This document shows positions 1 through 7,644 of a stretch of 14,062 nt of DNA, one piece after another. Location: assembly GCA_023230065.1 (NCBI GenBank), contig JALNYB010000027.1:1-14062 (forward strand), in the 5' to 3' direction. The notes under the pieces were generated by a model. The model saw nothing but the letters and a program-made list of their open reading frames with translations. It was not told where the DNA came from and ran no database searches. Made by a program: the position numbers and the translations under genes. The first letter of the stretch is position 1. Every line of letters begins with the position of its first letter. The stretch is from Candidatus Methanomethylophilaceae archaeon (lineage in GTDB: Archaea; Thermoplasmatota; Thermoplasmata; Methanomassiliicoccales; Methanomethylophilaceae).

Positions 1-405
1 CCTAGCTAATTTCAATTCATTTTCTAGCATTATCGCACTTTTGGGTGTCTCCCTTGGTACGATAATAAGTTTCCTTCCTTCTTTGATGCATACGGAAACA
101 GCTCTAGATATCAAAGTATCTGCGATTCCGCATGCGAATTTAGCAACAGATGATTCGCTACATGGTGCAACGAACATACAATCGCAATAATAAGAACCCG
201 AAGAGATAGAAGCGAAAAGATCCGTATCGCAATACACCTTATCTGCCAGAGCCTCCACTTGTTCGACAGTCATTCCAGTCTCTGTGGGTATTATGGCTTT
301 CGCTGTTTCAGATATCACCAGTATCTTTTCTCCAGGTAATTCCTGGAGGAGCCGTACACCGTAGATGCTTCCCGAAGCGCCGGATATTGCTACAACAGAT
401 CTCAT
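1..405 (-). CDS. ubiX: UbiX-like flavin prenyltransferase, C-terminus cut by window edge
   Basis: The first 135 residues are present; the family is usually about 185-190 long, so roughly 50 C-terminal residues lie beyond position 1. The sequence shows the N-terminal nucleotide-binding loop GASGSIYG (residues 9-16), the segment APCSESSVAKFACGIADTL (80-98) and VPRETP (116-121), all characteristic of the UbiX/Pad1 flavoprotein family. The family joins a dimethylallyl group to FMN, making the prenyl-FMN cofactor of UbiD-type decarboxylases. In archaea one such decarboxylase can act in the modified mevalonate route to isoprenoids, so a lipid-precursor role is a reasonable inference; no ubiD is visible here. 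The ATG lies 4 bases after the stop of the FttA gene, with a Shine-Dalgarno-like GAGATGAT just upstream, so it is probably co-transcribed with it. No promoter of its own is evident. Confidence 0.9.
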   Translation of the reverse strand, partial: MRSVVAISGASGSIYGVRLLQELPGEKILVISETAKAIIPTETGMTVEQVEALADKVYCDTDLFASISSGSYYCDCMFVAPCSESSVAKFACGIADTLISRAVSVCIKEGRKLIIVPRETPKSAIMLENELKLAR

Positions 406-409
406 TTTA

Positions 410-2314
410 TCATCTCAATCTTATGGTCTCAAGATTCAAAGGTGCTTTAGTCTCTATATTGAACTTCTTATATATCGAAGAGGCCAAATCTGTACATTTC
501 CTATCTTCACCATGACCGATAATGATCTTATCAGGTCTTGGTTCTAATGAAGATATGTACTTCATAAGCTGTCTTCTGTCCGAATGTCCGGAGAATCCGT
601 CAACTGTGACACGGTTCATCCTGATATTGACATCTATTTGCTTTCCTCTGTTATTAAAAGAAATATCTGTACGTCCTCTTTGGATTGTACGTCCGATACT
701 TCCCTCTGATTGATATCCTACGAATAGTAACGAATTCTTCTCGTCATCGGCCCATTCTCTGAAATATTCGAGGACAGGTCCTCCTGACATCATACCGCTT
801 GTTGCCAATACGATACATGCATCAGGAGAATGACAGATCTCCTCTCTCATAGCAGATGTCTCTACACGATGGAAGATAGAAGATAAGAAAGGATTCTCAT
901 TCTGTTGAAATATCTGTGTCCTCAACTGACTGTTTAGATATTCAGGATATGCTGTGTGAATTGCGGTTGCTTCCCAGATCATACCATCCAAATATACAGG
1001 CACTGGTGGAATCTGTCCGGTACGCATGAGTTCTTCGATTACAAGCATGACCTCTTGTGATCTTCCTACTGCGAATACCGGGATCAATACCTTCCCGTTG
1101 TGGTTCATCGCTTCTATCAAGAGAGCCTTCATCTCTTCAGAAGCGTCTGCCCTGGATGGTTGAATATCATTGTGTCCACCATATGTAGACTCGATGACGA
1201 GCGTCTCTAATCTAGGGAACCTGTTATTGGCCGGATTGAAAAGCCAGGTCTTCTCGAACTTAGTATCTCCTGTAAACGCAACATTGTGCAGTCCGTCTCC
1301 AATATGGAAATGGGCAATAGAAGAACCAAGAATATGTCCTGCATTATGAAGTGTGAGTCTAATATCGGGTGCAATATCAGTAGTCTCATTATATTTCAGC
1401 GGAATTGTATGTAACATTTCCTTTCTCACATGCTGTGCTTCATATGGAACCTTCTTAGATTCACCGAATCCTAATTTGATATTATCCAACTGAAGCAATG
1501 CCATGAGATCTCTGGTCGGAGGAGTACAATAAACTGGACCCTCGTAACCATATTTGAAAAGTGCAGGGAGTGTTCCACAATGATCCAAATGAGCATGTGT
1601 AATAACAACCGCGTCCAACTCACTGAGAGGTTGGGCCTCCGGAATACCGAAATACGGTGTCGCATCACTGTTTGGATCCAATCCGCAGTCAATGAGAACT
1701 TTACTTTCCCTCGTTGTTAGGAGAGTCGCGGATCTTCCAACCTGTCTGAATCCCCCCATTGTTGTCATCCTGACCCATTGTTCTCCTTCGAGAACAGACC
1801 TAGCAAGCCTTCTTGCCACATGTTCTAACATAGCCTGTCTCTCATCTTGATTGGCACGGAGGTATCCTCTAACATCAGAAACAGTCTTCGAAGGTATCGG
1901 AGGTGCACGGATGACCTTTACATTCCATCCAGATTCTTTTTTGATCTCAGAAAGAAGCTGACCTTCCTTTCCTACAACCTCGTTCGGATTTATAGCTTCG
2001 ATAATGGCCTCTCCTGTCTCAGGAACGAAATTAATGTCGAATAATTGAGCCGATTCAGGAATCATTGCGCGTATCTTAGCGTCAACTATGGAAGAATCTT
2101 CCAATCCTTTTGGATCAGGTCTTATGTCTACTCTTCTTCTGAGTCCCTGCGCCAAGTTCCTGGCAATACTGTCATCTCCGCTGAACTTATCGTACTCATT
2201 TGTATATATCGCGATGATCGGGCCTTCAAATTCGATCGAAGAAATGTTCATATCTGATGGAACAAGTTTCTTGACCTCTTCTCTAAGACTCTCAAATAGT
2301 CTATCTGGGTTCAT
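410..2314 (-). CDS. fttA: aCPSF1/FttA: KH-domain beta-CASP ribonuclease and transcription termination factor
   Basis: At 634 residues this is full length for the archaeal CPSF73-like family. Residues 1-140 form two KH-like RNA-binding segments with a GKEG loop at 115-118. The metallo-beta-lactamase core follows with HAHLDH (240-245), H327 in HNAGHILGSS and D350 in FTGD. The beta-CASP insertion runs about 385-575 and includes IPVFAVGRSQE (411-421) and SGMMSGGP (506-513). The last zinc ligands are H577 in GFSGHSD and H601 in GHGED. All expected catalytic residues are present. The family is known to cleave nascent RNA at U-rich sites and terminate archaeal transcription. psmB lies 60 bases upstream, and a psmB-FttA pairing is common in euryarchaea as I recall. 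The ATG has AGGATTT shortly upstream. The 60-base leader region has tandem TTTTTAAAC elements that could serve as promoter, upstream terminator or both. Confidence 0.96.
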   Translation of the reverse strand: MNPDRLFESLREEVKKLVPSDMNISSIEFEGPIIAIYTNEYDKFSGDDSIARNLAQGLRRRVDIRPDPKGLEDSSIVDAKIRAMIPESAQLFDINFVPETGEAIIEAINPNEVVGKEGQLLSEIKKESGWNVKVIRAPPIPSKTVSDVRGYLRANQDERQAMLEHVARRLARSVLEGEQWVRMTTMGGFRQVGRSATLLTTRESKVLIDCGLDPNSDATPYFGIPEAQPLSELDAVVITHAHLDHCGTLPALFKYGYEGPVYCTPPTRDLMALLQLDNIKLGFGESKKVPYEAQHVRKEMLHTIPLKYNETTDIAPDIRLTLHNAGHILGSSIAHFHIGDGLHNVAFTGDTKFEKTWLFNPANNRFPRLETLVIESTYGGHNDIQPSRADASEEMKALLIEAMNHNGKVLIPVFAVGRSQEVMLVIEELMRTGQIPPVPVYLDGMIWEATAIHTAYPEYLNSQLRTQIFQQNENPFLSSIFHRVETSAMREEICHSPDACIVLATSGMMSGGPVLEYFREWADDEKNSLLFVGYQSEGSIGRTIQRGRTDISFNNRGKQIDVNIRMNRVTVDGFSGHSDRRQLMKYISSLEPRPDKIIIGHGEDRKCTDLASSIYKKFNIETKAPLNLETIRLR

Positions 2315-2374
2315 ATGAAATCCTGCTAAATTTATAAAACAGTTTAAAAATGTTTAAAAAAGTGTTGAAAGGAT
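2315..2374 (-). promoter_or_regulatory. psmB-FttA spacer with tandem TTTTTAAAC elements
   Basis: Read on the minus strand, this spacer has two copies of TTTTTAAAC 10 bp apart (plus coordinates 2352-2360 and 2342-2350), then GTTTTATAAATTT close to the FttA start codon. The T-runs (6, 5 and 4 T) resemble archaeal U-tract terminators for psmB. TTTTTAAAC and TTTATAA also resemble TATA boxes, and the copy at 2342-2350 is about 28 bases from the ATG, which would give an almost leaderless FttA transcript. Which role dominates cannot be decided from sequence. Confidence 0.5.
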
Positions 2375-3013
2375 TCAATTTGGATATTTGAATCCCAGTT
2401 CAGCACAGCGGACTTTGATCTGATCCTGAGGAATAGATTCGTATCCCTTTGATCCGATAAACGAGATCAGCATACCGTCTCCGGTACAGTTATCTCTTCT
2501 CCTTGCAGAGTTCAATGCTGTTATAGCGACATCGATAGCATCTTTTTTGGTCATATCGGTCTTATAATAAGCCTCGAGTGCACCATAAGCAAAGACAGAT
2601 CCGGATCCTATCGACATGTAGTTGTCCTCGATATATCCTCCTGCTCCGTCAATACTGAAAACATGACCGCCTGTTGCATCATATCCTCCGACGATAAGTC
2701 CGAGGTAGAATCCTTGACGAATGACAGATGCCACAAGAGTGGCTGCGGCATTAACGGACATCTGTGAACCTCTCTTCATACAATAGATGGAAATTTCACT
2801 TTGCATGTACCTTACCATAAGCTGTGCATCCCCGACGGATCCCGCAATAGTCATACCGAGATTATCCGAAAGCTGGTAGACTTTCTGCACATTGCTATTT
2901 GCAATGAGGTTACCCATTGTTGCTCTCTGATCCGATGCCAAAATGATACCGTCTTTGATTTTGAGCCCAATTGTGGTCGTACCTGTCTTGAGAGTATTAT
3001 CTTCACCAGCCAT
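2375..3013 (-). CDS. psmB: 20S proteasome beta subunit (threonine protease)
   Basis: This 212-residue protein is the catalytic subunit of the archaeal 20S core particle, which degrades unfolded proteins in the cytoplasm. A short propeptide (residues 1-11, ending KTG) precedes Thr12, which becomes the N-terminal nucleophile after autocleavage in the family-typical TTTIG. In mature numbering Asp17 (in SDQR) and Lys33 (in VQK) are in their usual places. AGSVGDAQ, GSGS (136-139) and a conserved RDxxxG region (174-178) follow. In that last motif the position I align with Thermoplasma Ser169 is Thr (RDNCTGDG), a conservative change. The start is supported by AAGGGA about 7 bases upstream and by the correct propeptide length. 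No alpha subunit or activating ATPase gene is in the window. FttA follows on the same strand after a T-rich 60-base gap. Confidence 0.96.
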   Translation of the reverse strand: MAGEDNTLKTGTTTIGLKIKDGIILASDQRATMGNLIANSNVQKVYQLSDNLGMTIAGSVGDAQLMVRYMQSEISIYCMKRGSQMSVNAAATLVASVIRQGFYLGLIVGGYDATGGHVFSIDGAGGYIEDNYMSIGSGSVFAYGALEAYYKTDMTKKDAIDVAITALNSARRRDNCTGDGMLISFIGSKGYESIPQDQIKVRCAELGFKYPN

Positions 3014-3097
3014 GTTTTATCCCTTCGATGTAATTGAATTTAATCAAAATGCATTCATCATTAAAATGAATACTGAAACTACCGATAGTTTACTCAC

Positions 3098-3105
3098 TTA
3101 TATAA
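3098..3105 (-). promoter_or_regulatory. TATA box, probable psmB promoter
   Basis: On the minus strand the sequence reads AAATTATATAAGTG, a good archaeal TATA element. It lies about 85-90 bases upstream of the psmB ATG. Initiation about 25 bases downstream would leave a 5' leader of roughly 60 bases. A second element on this strand, TTTATATAC at about 3145-3153, overlaps the plus-strand TATA described separately. Confidence 0.5.
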
Positions 3106-3144
3106 TTTGGGCTTTTTCCAAACCAAATAGTTGACCATATAATG

Positions 3145-3153
3145 TATATAAAC
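3145..3153 (+). promoter_or_regulatory. TATA box, possible distal promoter of the ribonucleotide reductase gene
   Basis: TATATAAAC in the context GTATATAAACGCG is a strong plus-strand TATA match. If it drives the ribonucleotide reductase gene, the leader would be about 200 bases and would include most of the short repeats at 3156-3324. The element also reads as TTTATATAC on the minus strand, so it could equally serve psmB. Confidence 0.35.
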
Positions 3154-3155
3154 GC

Positions 3156-3324
3156 GACGTAACTAGACGCAACAACCAGCATCTCATACAACTAACCATA
3201 AAACAATATCGTACCCGTATGCAACTCCATGCGATGTGAAATATGCAACAGATTGATCATACAACACCACATATTTTGAAAAAAAGGTATCTGCTTAATA
3301 AATATTGCATTAATCGTATCCAAC
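3156..3324 (+). repeat. Scattered short repeats, consensus YATRCAAC, upstream of the ribonucleotide reductase gene
   Basis: Exact copies are CATACAAC at 3185-3192 and 3258-3265, and TATGCAAC at 3218-3225 and 3242-3249. Related words are GACGTAAC (3156-3163), GACGCAAC (3166-3173) and TATCCAAC (3317-3324). All lie on the same strand with irregular spacing. The two TATGCAAC copies are 24 bp apart and the two GACG words are 10 bp apart. They could be operator half-sites or chance words in AT-rich DNA. The whole spacer 3014-3378 otherwise holds only the promoters listed and no convincing gene or structured RNA. Confidence 0.35.
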
Positions 3325-3334
3325 TTTCGTCGGG

Positions 3335-3341
3335 TTTATAC
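3335..3341 (+). promoter_or_regulatory. TATA-like element, proximal promoter candidate for the ribonucleotide reductase gene
   Basis: GGGTTTATACATTGG contains TTTATAC 38 bases before the ATG at 3379. Initiation about 25 bases downstream would fall near 3363, at the Shine-Dalgarno-like AGGAAGG (3363-3369). The resulting leader would be only about 15 bases. It is a weaker TATA match than the element at 3145. Confidence 0.35.
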
Positions 3342-3378
3342 ATTGGTAGAATATGTCAAATTAGGAAGGAATGCACTC

Positions 3379-5628
3379 ATGGAAATCGAGCAATGGTTAG
3401 GCGAGGACAATCAGTTGGGTATCGATATTTGGCAAAAGAAATACTGCCATAACGGAGAAACCTTCGATCAGTGGTTGGACCGTGTAAGTGATGGCAACTC
3501 AGCAATCAAAGATATGATCATACAGAAAAAATTCCTGTTCGGCGGAAGAATATTAGCTAACAGAGGATTACAGAAAACGGGACTTAAAGTAACATTATCT
3601 AATTGTTACGTTGTCACTCCACCAGAAGATTCCATCGAGTCGATTTTTGAATGCGCCGGAAAGCTCGCCAGAACATTTAGTTACGGCGGGGGGGTTGGTA
3701 TAGACCTCTCCAAACTCGCACCCAGGGGTGCAAAGATCAACAACACGGCATCTGAGACATCCGGTGCAGTATCTTTTACAGACCTTTATTCGATGGTCAC
3801 AGGACTCATCGGTCAACATGGAAGAAGGGGAGCGCTTATGCTTACTTTATCCTGCGAACATCCGGACCTTGAAGAATTCATGTCTGTTAAGACCGACGTA
3901 GAAAGAGTCACCAAAGCAAATATGTCCATTCGTATGACGGATCAATTCATGGAATGTGTAAGAAATAAGCAAACATTTACGCAGAAGTTCAACCGTCCTG
4001 AAACACAGAATAATATCGTCAAAGAATTGAATGCATATGAGTTCTTTAAAAAAATGTGCTATGCCAATTGGGATTACGGAGAACCAGGATGTCTTTTCTG
4101 GGACAGGATTGAATCTTGGAACCTTCTTAGTGAAGTCCCTGAATACCACTATGCAGGAACGAACCCGTGTGCAGAAGAACCTCTTCCACCTGGAGGAAGC
4201 TGTCTTCTCGGAAGCATAAATCTTGCCGTGTTCGTCAAAGACGGAAAATTCGACGAAGAAGAGTTCAAAGAAGCTGTAAGCATCTGTGTCAGAGGTCTCA
4301 ACGAAGTACTTGATGAGGGCTTACCTTTGCATCCGCTACAGGAACAGAAAGACTCTGTAAGGGACTGGAGACAGATAGGACTAGGAATAATGGGCCTCGC
4401 AGATATGCTCATCGAGTTGGAAATTCCATACGGATCTAAAGAAGCGATGGACTTCTGCAGCAAATTGGGATTCACGATGGCAGACACTGCCATCCGCGAA
4501 TCTGCCTTACTTGCAAAGGAACAAGGTAAATTCCCAAAATGCAACATCGAACAGATTATGGCATCACCCTTCTTCCAGGAAAACACTTCGAACGATACGG
4601 TGGAACTTGTTGCGAAATACGGAATCCACAACTCACAGTTGCTAACGATCGCACCTACTGGAACACTTTCTACGATGTTAGGAATATCCGGTGGTATAGA
4701 ACCTATTTTTGCAAACTATTACGAAAGGAGAACAGTGTCCCTTTCAGACCATGACGAATATTACAAAGTCTACACACCTGTGGTCAAAGAATATATGGAA
4801 AAACATCAGATTACAGATGATTCTGACCTGCCTCCATTCTTTGTCACCGCACAGAACCTAGATTACAAACAGCGTTTAAAACTTCAAGGAACATGGCAAA
4901 TGCATATCGATGCTTCGATCAGTTCTACTGTGAATCTTCCAAATGATTTTCCAGAAACCGAAGTCTACGACCTGTACATGTACGCCTGGCAGATAGGCTG
5001 TAAGGGGGTAACCGTATTTAGGGATGGATGCAAACGTCTAGGTATCCTTTCTCCCAAAGAGAACGACGAAAAAGAAAAGGAAAAGAATGACAATCAGAAA
5101 CTGGATGCGAATGGTAAACCCAAGAGAGGATTCGTCGAAAACGTAACAGATGATGTTGTCGGAAAGAAAAGAAAGCTCATGACAGGCTGCGGAAGTCTGC
5201 ATTGTACTGCGTTCTTCGATCCTCATACCGGAGAACTTCTGGAAGCATACCTAAATAAAGGATCCACTGGCGGATGTAACAACTTCATGATCGGTCTATC
5301 GAGAATGATATCTTTAGCTGCCAGAAGCGGTTGTGATATCAAATCCATTGTAGATCAGCTAAAAAGTTGCGGATCGTGCCCGTCATATGCTGTACGTACA
5401 TTCACCAAGCATGACACAAGTAAAGGATCGTGCTGTCCGATGGCCGTCGGATGGGCCCTCCTAGATATGTATCAGGAAATGCAAAGAGAAGTAAATGGAA
5501 TCACTTTCGAACCTAAGAAAGAAGAAAATAAAAAGATCGTGAACCCATGTCCAAAATGTGGTGAAGAACTTCAATTCCAAGGCGGTTGCAACATCTGCAA
5601 AGCATGCGGATGGACAAAATGTGACTGA
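3379..5628 (+). CDS. nrdJ: Adenosylcobalamin-dependent (class II) ribonucleotide reductase
   Basis: The enzyme reduces ribonucleotides to deoxyribonucleotides using a radical generated from coenzyme B12. I start it at ATG 3379 (749 residues) because AGGAAGG lies 9 bases upstream; the frame stays open to a TTG at 3343, which has no such site. Numbered from this ATG, Cys76 (LSNC) and Cys275 (GGSC) form the expected redox pair. Asn262-Cys264-Glu266 in NPCAE is the radical and proton-transfer centre, and APTGT (425-429) is the phosphate-binding loop. There is no ATP cone at the N-terminus. After the barrel come a charged Lys/Glu-rich linker (about 558-585), a TSCPD-like domain (about 600-690) and a Cys-rich tail (CPKC, CNICKAC, WTKC) resembling a zinc ribbon that may also carry the terminal redox cysteines. 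The C-terminal half resembles enzymes of Firmicutes as I remember them. The gene stands alone. Confidence 0.93.
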   Translation: MEIEQWLGEDNQLGIDIWQKKYCHNGETFDQWLDRVSDGNSAIKDMIIQKKFLFGGRILANRGLQKTGLKVTLSNCYVVTPPEDSIESIFECAGKLARTFSYGGGVGIDLSKLAPRGAKINNTASETSGAVSFTDLYSMVTGLIGQHGRRGALMLTLSCEHPDLEEFMSVKTDVERVTKANMSIRMTDQFMECVRNKQTFTQKFNRPETQNNIVKELNAYEFFKKMCYANWDYGEPGCLFWDRIESWNLLSEVPEYHYAGTNPCAEEPLPPGGSCLLGSINLAVFVKDGKFDEEEFKEAVSICVRGLNEVLDEGLPLHPLQEQKDSVRDWRQIGLGIMGLADMLIELEIPYGSKEAMDFCSKLGFTMADTAIRESALLAKEQGKFPKCNIEQIMASPFFQENTSNDTVELVAKYGIHNSQLLTIAPTGTLSTMLGISGGIEPIFANYYERRTVSLSDHDEYYKVYTPVVKEYMEKHQITDDSDLPPFFVTAQNLDYKQRLKLQGTWQMHIDASISSTVNLPNDFPETEVYDLYMYAWQIGCKGVTVFRDGCKRLGILSPKENDEKEKEKNDNQKLDANGKPKRGFVENVTDDVVGKKRKLMTGCGSLHCTAFFDPHTGELLEAYLNKGSTGGCNNFMIGLSRMISLAARSGCDIKSIVDQLKSCGSCPSYAVRTFTKHDTSKGSCCPMAVGWALLDMYQEMQREVNGITFEPKKEENKKIVNPCPKCGEELQFQGGCNICKACGWTKCD

Positions 5629-5657
5629 ACTTCACACTTTCTCGAAAACCATTTACT

Positions 5658-6176
5658 TCAACCATTTATTATCTTTTTATATTGTCTCTTGATAAAATAT
5701 TGGAATATCAGCGCAACACCAATACCTGTAATTACGCCGGTCAATACTCTTCCTACAAAAAAATCCGATGAGGTGATATTCTCAAAGGACCATTCTGCAA
5801 ATCCAATCGATATCAGTATCAAACCTACTATGAATACTCTAAAATTAGATAGATCCAAATGTCTGATCTTCAGATCTGTTACGACCAGCCCTATTATGAT
5901 TCCCAAAAATATAGAGATATCTCTCTGACAAAATGCCAACTGAGAACCATTGACGACAAAAGACCTTCCAAAGTCTTGATGGCAAAAAAGGTCTCCCAAC
6001 CAATATACTGTTGCAGATATAGGGTTCACCCAAGACCATGAATGATCTATAATTCCCGCAGTTCCGTCGAGATCTGTGAATTTTCCATATGAACTCACTA
6101 AAGGAATGATGAACAATAAAACAAAGAGAACAGTCATCGCTGCAAGTAATATCCTGCCCGGCATTGAACTGTTCAT
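5658..6176 (-). CDS. DUF2085-family predicted membrane protein
   Basis: This 172-residue protein has about four hydrophobic segments (near 8-28, 87-101, 112-128 and 138-161). Between the first two lies FCHQ (64-67), followed by R71-S72, N76-G77 and FCQRD (82-86). This CHQ...RS...G...C.R pattern with a following glycine-rich helix is the signature of DUF2085. The biochemical function is unknown; the paired Cys and His could bind a metal, but that is inference. The gene is convergent with the ribonucleotide reductase gene (29-base gap) and follows the pilus-type operon on the same strand after 48 bases. It probably has its own promoter: TTTTATAC lies 22 bases before the ATG, implying a leaderless transcript. 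No Shine-Dalgarno site is visible. A link with the secretion operon is possible from position only. Confidence 0.75.
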   Translation of the reverse strand: MNSSMPGRILLAAMTVLFVLLFIIPLVSSYGKFTDLDGTAGIIDHSWSWVNPISATVYWLGDLFCHQDFGRSFVVNGSQLAFCQRDISIFLGIIIGLVVTDLKIRHLDLSNFRVFIVGLILISIGFAEWSFENITSSDFFVGRVLTGVITGIGVALIFQYFIKRQYKKIING

Positions 6177-6180
6177 AATG

Positions 6181-6206
6181 AAAAGATAAGAAAAATAGTA
6201 TAAAAC
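6181..6206 (-). terminator. T-rich terminator of the pilus-type operon overlapping the DUF2085 gene promoter
   Basis: Just after the stop codon of the membrane platform gene, the minus strand reads GTTTTATACTATTTTTCTTATCTTTT. The T-rich stretch (6181-6197) is a typical archaeal U-tract terminator without a hairpin. The TTTTATAC at 6198-6205 is a TATA box for the next gene, 22 bases before its ATG. One short segment may thus end one transcript and start the next. Confidence 0.45.
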
Positions 6207-6224
6207 GGATACGTAAGCACCCGT

Positions 6225-7643
6225 TTAAAGGCTGATACTCGTACAGAGAAAAAATACAGTCATTGAAATGGGCAACATCATACCTATCCTGAATATGATT
6301 TCCTTGAATCCCGCGCGTCCATTCAGATATGCTGTAAGGAATGACATCAAGATGCATAACTCTACCAAATATAATGAAAGTATTGCTGTCGTGTTCTCAA
6401 AATCAACATTCTCAGCAACCCTTGATAAAGGGCCCAACATAGCAACACTCATACCCAATACCATCGGAGCGAATATCGCTGCAGTACCGATCATCATATC
6501 TACCATGCTCTTAAGCTTATTTTGGATTCCCTTTCTGACAATCTCTTGATCTTGAAGCTGTCTTCCAATCGATATTGCTAGGCGCCCTGCATCCCTGATA
6601 TCTTTTTGTGTACATCTATAAATGTCGCAGAATGTGTCTGCAAGGGAAACTGAGATCTTACTCAAAGACATCCTGATGGCCGCATAGATGTCTCCTCTGC
6701 ACAATGCTATCTCCCTACTCATACTGTCAGCTATTGTTTGGCATTCCTTCCTTGTTCCCAATGATGTGATCAATGCATATTCAAAATTCTCTCCTGAGAT
6801 CAGTTTGTTTCCCAATTCAAAAACTGAATCTTTCAGTAACTGTTCCTGTTTTTCCCTGATCTTCTCTTTCCTTACCTCAGGAAACATTATGAGAACGATT
6901 AGTGCACCGGCAACTGCAAATGATATGATGATTGTCAGATCGATCTTTTCTGTCAATATCCAAACAATAATCAACAGAGGCACAACAAACATCAAAGACA
7001 TCACATACTTCATATCGATCTTTTCAAACAATTCTGCCATAAATGGATTATTATCCTTCACTGAAAGGATTACCATCACAATGACAGCAGGGATCACTAT
7101 CAGAGTGATCGCAGACACGGGAGTTGAACCGATAGGTGATGAACTGAACAATCCTCCCATGCTAAGCATAGGCAAAATAGACATAAGGATCATCGGAACC
7201 ATTATTCCGAGGCCGAATACCATCATACAAGGACTGTTTAGAGACGAACTGTATGATTCTCCTGCTTCTTTCAATCCTAATAGAGATACATCAGATGCAT
7301 CTTTCAACATTCTTGCCTTCTCCACCTTGTCACTTGATTCAGATGCTGCAATAACCATGTGAACAGCTCTTCTATATGCAGTTAAATGTGCAGGAAGCAA
7401 CAATAACACGGATGTAAGCCCTATTTTGATATCAGAAGTTGTCCTTGTGTCTGCATCGAATACGACATTTTTGAATAATCTTGAGGAAGTTATGGGGCCG
7501 TTTTTTGCAACATCTCTGACGGCTGTATCTAAAGACCCTCCTGCTTCTATGGTCACAGACATCATTCCAATTATTGTCGGACCTTCATTCATCAATGTTC
7601 TAAGATTTCCAATCAACTTAGATTTCTTAGTAAAAATACTCAT
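6225..7643 (-). CDS. Type II secretion F-domain (TadC/PilC-like) membrane platform protein
   Basis: This polytopic inner platform of a type IV pilus or type II secretion-like machine is thought to couple the cytoplasmic ATPase to subunit assembly. I prefer ATG 7643 (472 residues) because AGGTGA lies 5 bases upstream; an in-frame GTG at 7652 would add three residues. A first T2SSF-like cytoplasmic domain spans about 25-135, followed by hydrophobic segments near 139-162, 175-195, 211-230 and 235-254. A second cytoplasmic domain lies at about 265-380, then membrane segments near 382-403, 419-440 and 449-470. This duplicated F-domain layout is typical of archaeal TadC/FlaJ-type proteins. The ATPase stop TAA is one base before the ATG, and the Shine-Dalgarno site lies inside the ATPase coding end, so translation is probably coupled. 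The substrate is not known. Confidence 0.85.
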   Translation of the reverse strand: MSIFTKKSKLIGNLRTLMNEGPTIIGMMSVTIEAGGSLDTAVRDVAKNGPITSSRLFKNVVFDADTRTTSDIKIGLTSVLLLLPAHLTAYRRAVHMVIAASESSDKVEKARMLKDASDVSLLGLKEAGESYSSSLNSPCMMVFGLGIMVPMILMSILPMLSMGGLFSSSPIGSTPVSAITLIVIPAVIVMVILSVKDNNPFMAELFEKIDMKYVMSLMFVVPLLIIVWILTEKIDLTIIISFAVAGALIVLIMFPEVRKEKIREKQEQLLKDSVFELGNKLISGENFEYALITSLGTRKECQTIADSMSREIALCRGDIYAAIRMSLSKISVSLADTFCDIYRCTQKDIRDAGRLAISIGRQLQDQEIVRKGIQNKLKSMVDMMIGTAAIFAPMVLGMSVAMLGPLSRVAENVDFENTTAILSLYLVELCILMSFLTAYLNGRAGFKEIIFRIGMMLPISMTVFFLCTSISL

Positions 7644-7644
7644 C

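Noticed and set aside
3135..3342. Cobalamin riboswitch, tRNA, box C/D RNA or small ORF in the spacer before nrdJ
   Set aside because: No B12-box core, tRNA stem pattern or C and D boxes were seen on either strand. The only small frames are about 20 codons without a ribosome binding site.
3343..3378. TTG at 3343 as start of the ribonucleotide reductase
   Set aside because: The ATG at 3379 has a good Shine-Dalgarno site at suitable spacing. The TTG overlaps the proximal TATA region and has no such site.
4149..4631. Minus-strand open frame of 160 codons
   Set aside because: It is antisense to the catalytic core of the ribonucleotide reductase, where the NPCAE motif proves the plus-strand frame.
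5845..6357. Minus-strand open frame of 170 codons overlapping two genes
   Set aside because: It is in a different frame from both the DUF2085 gene and the platform gene, spans their junction and has a random-looking composition.
6688..7362. Plus-strand open frame of 224 codons
   Set aside because: It lies entirely opposite the platform gene, which has clear membrane segments and family features. The antisense product shows no recognisable motif.
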